Positions 58,941 through 64,000 of a DNA stretch of 64,000 nt are shown here, one piece after another. Each line of letters opens with the position of its first letter. Positions within the stretch are counted from its first letter, which is position 1. The stretch is from assembly GCA_004369085.1 (NCBI GenBank), contig ML210213.1, positions 10,539 to 74,538 of the forward strand, given 5' to 3'. The DNA comes from Coprinopsis marcescibilis (lineage: Eukaryota; Basidiomycota; Agaricomycetes; Agaricales; Psathyrellaceae). Position numbers and translations under genes: made by a program. Under the pieces are notes generated by a model that made no database searches, was not told where the DNA came from, and saw only the letters and a program-made list of their open reading frames with translations.

Positions 58941-61776
58941 ATGGACGAAGGCAAGCAGAGTGGCTTGCTTTCAAGGGTGCTGAGGAAGATGGGTAACGTG
59001 AAGCTGGTCAAATCACAAGGCAGTATAGGGGTGGTCCAGGTAGAGGATATGACTGGTATGTTATTTCCATTAAGTTCTGCGAATCTGAACTGCAACATCG
59101 TTATAATAGAATCATTGTGTAGTTGGACACCGAACAGCGAAGACTGGCAACTGTATCGCAACCACTATTCGGAATTGGAGAAATACATAAAAGGCACACC
59201 GACGGGACCAGTCTCCTCTCGAACCCCGTCGGACCTTCCAGAAGGCAACGAATATGACCACCGACAGGGAGGTCTCGATGCTTGTGCCAACCTCGACAAC
59301 CTTTATCTACAAATCCTGGAAACGCATCTAGGAACGAATGAGGCTCTTATAGAAGATTATCGTGGCGTCATGGGAGCTATAGTCACTTTACAAGCACCGC
59401 TCTCAACCAATGGCCTTGTCTCCCTATGCGGTCGGGCATTGATGGGACAGGCAAAGGTAGACCGGGTCTGCATGCGTATGCGGCCTTTCCTCAGCGGATA
59501 CACGTTCAGCCTACCGCACCAACCAGTTCAGATTTTGCACGAGTCGATACGGTATTATCTGACTCAGAGGGCTCCCCTTCAGTATCGCCTACATCCACTG
59601 CCAGAGCAACATGAAAAACTCTCCAACCTAATCCTTGCCGCCATCCAGGATCAGGTCAACTCCAAGAAGATTCCTGAGTTAGGATATTCAGGAGGAGATT
59701 GGGATATATTTGACGTTCCAGCAATACCACATTTGGAGGAGAGCGTTTCGGAGCACCTGCGGTATAGTTGTATGTTCTTGGTCGATCATCTCCTCGCCAT
59801 AATACCGGCGGGGACGATCCAAATGGCTCTCATACAAAGGGCTCATCAAATCATCCTTTCGCACCCCCGATCCATTCTCGAACTCTCTGCGTCATTGGGT
59901 AGAGGGAGTGACTTGTTACCTCTAATCAGCCTTGCACTGGTGAGGCTTATTGCAATGGTCTGCTCGTCCAAGATTGATTCAACTGTTCATGCAGAATAAT
60001 TTGCCCAGCAGCGCGGATCACGGGATACCCTGGCTCAGGCCTCTCCCTCCCATACTTCGGAGAATCGCGACGTGCCTGCTGGAAGACGCGCGACCCAAAG
60101 AGGCATTACCCCTCCTCCGAGAGGCCGTCGACATTAGCCGGCGGATTCTCGATGTTGAACAGCCCACCCCAGAAGCAGAGCAAGAGTTGATTATTTCCTC
60201 ACGAGAGTTGACCTACTGCTTAAATTTCCTGAAGCAGTACGTGGAGGGACGTTTGGCTCTCGAAGACTTAGTCGCACCTACTCGTCGGCTGGCGATTGCA
60301 GATCCAGAACGATTTGCAGGGGTGCTGGGGAGGGTTTTGCGGTCACTCTCCCTTCCCATTTCCATGACTGGCGGTAGTCCAGCCGCCCTCCTGCTCTCCA
60401 AAGAAGCAGTAGAGATCCATCGGAGGTTGGCGCAACAAAACGAGCCTCGATACGTTGGAGATCTCTCAGCCTCGCTTTTCGCATTGGCAGACGACTACTC
60501 AGATCTGAAGATGTACAACGAAGCCAAGGAGACGACCCGCGACGCTATTGAAAAATGCCGTCGATGCAATACCCTCAATCCCAAATCATCCACCTGCCAG
60601 GCTCGGACTGCAGCAACCCTCCGTTTTCTGGGTTCCATGGAATCAAAGCTTGGGAATACAGAAGCAGCAATCGAAGCGATGAATGAATCCGTCGCTATTC
60701 TTAGGCGTTTAACGGGCGTAGTGGATTCGCGAAAGTACCACGAGTCGCTTGCAAAATCGTACGAAAAGCTCGCCTCGCATTATTCTTCGGACGAGAAATA
60801 CCATGAAGCTATCGAAAATGTCAAACGATCCATTCTAATCCGGCGAATGCTAGTCGAAAGGGACCCGCAACAGTTCAAAGCCAAGTTGGCGAAGTCCCTC
60901 GATGACCACTGTTATTCGCTAGGACGGCTCCGTCAGCATCGCGAGGCGGTCGATGTGGGTGAAGAGGCTGTCGTAATCCGCCGTGACCTGAACACGGAAG
61001 ATCCGACGACGCAGAATAAGGCCGATCTCTCATGGTCACTCCTTCATCTTGCCCGTCAAAAACATCATTTGGATTGCTACAACATCGACAGCTTGAAATT
61101 CAGTCAAGAGGCTGTCGCACTTCGTCGGCAACTAACGCTCGTTGAAGACACCAAGTACGAGGGAAGGCTCATCTCATCCCTTGTAACACATATTGCTTGC
61201 CTTCGAAAGCTCGATAGGTTCTGCGAAACAAACGCGGCCTTCGAAGAAGCCATCACCGTTTCACGTCGGGTCGTTTCTAGGACATGGCCCGAGACGTCAA
61301 ATCAACTGCAGCTGGTAGATCTGCTCAGCGACTACGGGTCAGTGCTCGCAAGCATCGACCGCCTGGACGAGAGCATTTGGGTGTACGAAGAAGTGGTCAA
61401 CATCCTCCGCTCGTTAGGAGCATCAAGCCCTGAGTCAACACATTCCTACTCCAGGGAACTGCTCAGTGGCCTAGATTCGCTGAGCAAGTTGCTCGACCGC
61501 GGTTCGCGCATTCAAGAAGCCGTTCAAGTGGTCCGGGAAGCCATCGATGTGCGGCGTCAACTTGGGGTAGCGTCAAGTAGGAGTAAGCACACACTTGGAG
61601 AGCTTCTTCGTAACTATGCTTGGTTCCGTGCAAAGACGGGTGAATACGCGGAAGCCTCTGGTCCAGATATGATCGAGGCGATCCAACTGCTGAGGTCCGC
61701 TTGGAGTGCTCAGGACGAAGTTCAACCAGCATTGCTTTTCCACCATTTATGTAAGCGCAGACTGGACAGTGGATGA
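58941..61776 (+). CDS. NLR-derived protein: post-NACHT module plus TPR array, lacking the P-loop (paralogue 2)
   Basis: The start at ATG 58941 (MDEGKQSGLLSRVLRKMG) is followed by a likely in-frame 57-bp intron near 59056-59112, which if spliced gives VEDMT joined to ESLCSWTPNSEDW. The module is parallel to paralogue 1: LYLQILETHLGTNEALIEDY, VMGAIVTLQAPLSTNGLVSL, CMRMRPFLSGYTF, ILHESIRYYLTQRAPLQYRL, LGYSGGDWDIFDVPAIPHLE and SILELSASLGRGSDLLPLIS. An intron at 59940-59994 (GT-AG, phase 0) leads to NNLPSSADHGIPWLRPLPPI and about 590 residues of TPR-like helices (ALLLSKEAVEIHRRLA, AIEAMNESVAILRRL, AIENVKRSILIRRML), ending at 61776. No Walker motifs are present. Confidence 0.72.
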
Positions 61777-61872
61777 CAAGGAGCATGATGTACGTAGCCG
61801 CTTACCCCTATTCGCACGGGTCAATGCAGTATCTCGTACAGATTCGAATTACAAACCAGTACAAGTCATTGC

Positions 61873-64000
61873 CTAGCTACTCTTGACCCTCTTTCGAATC
61901 ACATGTATACATAGAGCCTTAAATAGCCTACATGAATAAATGTCGGGGCCAAAATCCGGATTCAGAAGCTCCAGCTTGCGGAATGCGTCCAATGCTTCGG
62001 AAATCGTGGAAAGTGCATCTCCAAAGCGTGTCATTTGAGCAAGGTACCATGCATGGCGTAGTAGCCGATACGCAAAGCCAGCGTCCGACATTTCAGAGGT
62101 ACTCGGGGCCGATGAAATAGCTTTTCGATTAAGTTCGATTGCTTCCCCAGAGGCTGCTACTGCATCTTCGTAGCGCATAATGGCACTGAGGTTGTCGGCT
62201 AGGTGACATAACGAGCCCGCCAGTTCACTCTCAAGCCTGAGGGTGTTCCTGAGACCGGGTCCCGAGTCCGAGTCCGAATCCATGGCTGACAATATCCGAC
62301 GCTGAATGGAGATGGCCTCGTGCCCCACCTCGATCCCCTTTTCCACGCACTGGGTCCGCCCAAGAGCCCACGAATAGTTATCCAGACACCCAGCAAGTGA
62401 CACCTCGAATTCGAACTTTGTGCCGATTTCTGAGTTCTTGCTCGTTAATTCTCGTCGAAGAGAAACAACCTCTTCGAAGACCTTCAGAGATTCGGGGATA
62501 CGGTCGCACGACGCCAGGTATCCTGCGAGGCTCTGAAGCGCCAGTGTGAGATAATTCTTGTCTTGGGAGGTGGAGTTGGGACCTTGAACACGCTTCCGAC
62601 GGATGGATATGGCCTCTTCAATGGTGCTGATGGCTTCGGCGTAGCGCTCACACCGAGCGTAGCTGAACGCCAAATTGTTGAGAGTAAAGTCAATGTAGCT
62701 ACCATCTGATGAGGATGGATCTTCAGCAGCCAGCCTTCGTCTAATGAGAGCAGCCTCTTCGTATGGTGGTATTGATGCTATGAATTGCCCCAATACTCCG
62801 TAGTAGGAGCCCAGCCGATGGAGAGAGTGTGCCAGAACCGGCTCGAAAATCGGTGGGTTCCCCTCTGCCAACTCTCGGTGAACTTGAACCAGCCCGATCT
62901 GCGCCCATGTGGCCTGAGACGTCTGGTTATGTTTTTCGAACCATACAACCAACGTATGTAATGCCCTTGCGTAGTCCTCGCGGTAGCTGGAATCCTCAGA
63001 CGAAAGTCGGTAAAGCATGGCGATTCCTTCCTCGCGCGCCTCCAGCGACTCTTCATACCGGCCTGTTTCATCCAAGAGCCAAGCCAGAGCCATGCAGGCA
63101 TTTGCGGCATCTAACACAATCGATTGGTTCGAAGAGATGCAGCGTCGATATGACCCTATGCACTTTTGAATTGTGGAAATGGCGTCCTCGAAACGTTTAG
63201 ATGTCCTCTGGATTTTGGCTTTCCAGCGGAGCGAGGTGGCCAACTCCTGCTCGTGGTGAAAGTTTCCCGGCTCTGCAGAGCTAGCAACCTCACTATGAAT
63301 CTCCACAGCTTCCTCGAGGTGCTTCAGCGCGCGCTCGTCCTCGCCTTTCTCTCCTAGTGAATAAGCAAGCCGACGAAGTGAGGTTGCCAAAAGTGATTGA
63401 TACTCGTTCGAGCCCGAGTCGTGGGCGACCAGATCGCGAGCATGCTCGACGCCCTTTTCCATCAGCAGGATGCTCTCGTCGAAGCGTTCGAAGCTCTCCA
63501 GACACAAAGCACAGACTCGTATCGATGTCACGAGGTCTGCCTTGGCTTGGTTCGCCTCAGGGGAAGGATTCCCTTCCGTAAGGTGGGTTCGCAGGATTAT
63601 CGCCTCCTGAATAAGATGGATTGCTTCTGATGTCCGAAGGCTCTCTTCCAAACACTCGGCCATCGCGTGCATTGTGCGCGCAAGTCCCACCAGGTCTACA
63701 GAGGGTCGAGCGTCAATAGCTTTGGGGCTACCGGGATTTACGCCCTGGTTTCTTTACATGAGGATACGAAACATATCTCGAGGGTGGGATTACTTACCAG
63801 ATGCTTCGTTAGGGAAGGTAAATCAACGACCTTGCCCAACGAAGCGGTAATTTCTAGAAGTTGCTGCGGATAAGTGTGGACAAGATCGCACACATCGGTC
63901 TTGAGGGGTTCTTGCATTGTCTCATATGCCATCTCAAGGAGATGGTCGACGATTCGCGTGCAGGAGTACCACAGTGATTCTGAAATCGCGTCTTTGGCTA
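61873..64000 (-). CDS. NLR-derived protein: post-NACHT module plus TPR array (paralogue 3, 5' end beyond the window)
   Basis: The 3' exon 63744-61873 and the preceding exon (63798 to beyond 64000) are separated by a 53-bp intron (63745-63797, phase 0). The visible N-terminal part (AISESLWYSCTRIVDHLL, then LLEITASLGKVVDLPSL) matches the end of the post-NACHT module in the two paralogues. About 600 residues of TPR-like repeats follow (AIHLIQEAIILRTHLTE, ALKHLEEAVEIHSEVA, AISTIEEAISIRRKRV, VFEEVVSLRRELTSKNS, AVAASGEAIELNRKAIS). It ends IRKRVKSS and stop at 61873. Its 3' end converges on paralogue 2, 96 bp apart, giving a tail-to-tail pair. Whether an ATPase domain precedes it cannot be seen here. 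Confidence 0.7.

Noticed and set aside
61463..61786. Minus-strand frame antisense to the end of TPR paralogue 2
   Set aside because: Shadow of the plus-strand coding exon. No independent support.

Overview
The window looks like nuclear DNA from a basidiomycete fungus (Agaricomycetes), and probably a Ceratobasidiaceae/Rhizoctonia-like species. The evidence is very dense introns of about 50 bp, many exons of 11-30 nt, basidiomycete gene families, low-complexity protein tails, and expanded F-box and TPR/NLR-like families. The placement below Agaricomycetes is inference. Exon joins were worked out by eye from splice signals and reading-frame continuity.

Layout. (1) 1-26 kb is a housekeeping block. 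It holds an RSC1/RSC2-type bromodomain-BAH chromatin remodeller subunit (1776-4985, -), a zinc-finger regulator (5815-7455, -), a GH71/GH99-like hydrolase with a very long disordered tail (8652-12742, -), a divergently transcribed YFH7-like P-loop kinase (12979-13804, +), the GID/CTLH subunit VID28/ARMC8 (14628-18188, -), ER alpha-1,2-mannosidase GH47 (18578-20798, -), an interferon-inducible 6-16 (ISG12-like) protein (21190-22202, -) and a 19-exon type I metacaspase (23400-25770, +). (2) 26-34 kb holds a TPR/Cys-rich protein, an F-box protein and a tandem segmental duplication (29482-31223 and 31233-33431). The second copy contains a 10-N assembly gap flanked by an exact 305-bp overlap. (3) 34-41 kb holds an orphan gene, a GH13 alpha-glucosidase and a dual-specificity phosphatase. 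(4) 41-46 kb is gene-poor and contains two short genes, each with a TATA box, encoding 30 and 47 residues. Both start with Met-Asp and end in a CaaX box (CIIG and CTIA). I read them as lipopeptide mating pheromone precursors, part of a P/R-type mating locus. This is the most interesting part of the window. (5) 44.8-51 kb holds an RS-rich protein, a cytochrome P450 and an F-box protein. (6) 51-64 kb holds three paralogous TPR proteins with a conserved 'post-NACHT' N-terminal module. The P-loop ATPase is missing from the two that lie fully inside the window. ChaC (glutathione gamma-glutamylcyclotransferase) and TRM2 sit among them.

How the genes work together. Most are independent eukaryotic transcription units. 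Possible themes are protein quality control and glycan trimming (GH47, GID complex), regulated cell death (metacaspase and ISG12-like gene, divergent neighbours), NLR-like recognition modules at 51-64 kb, and mate signalling at 42-44 kb.
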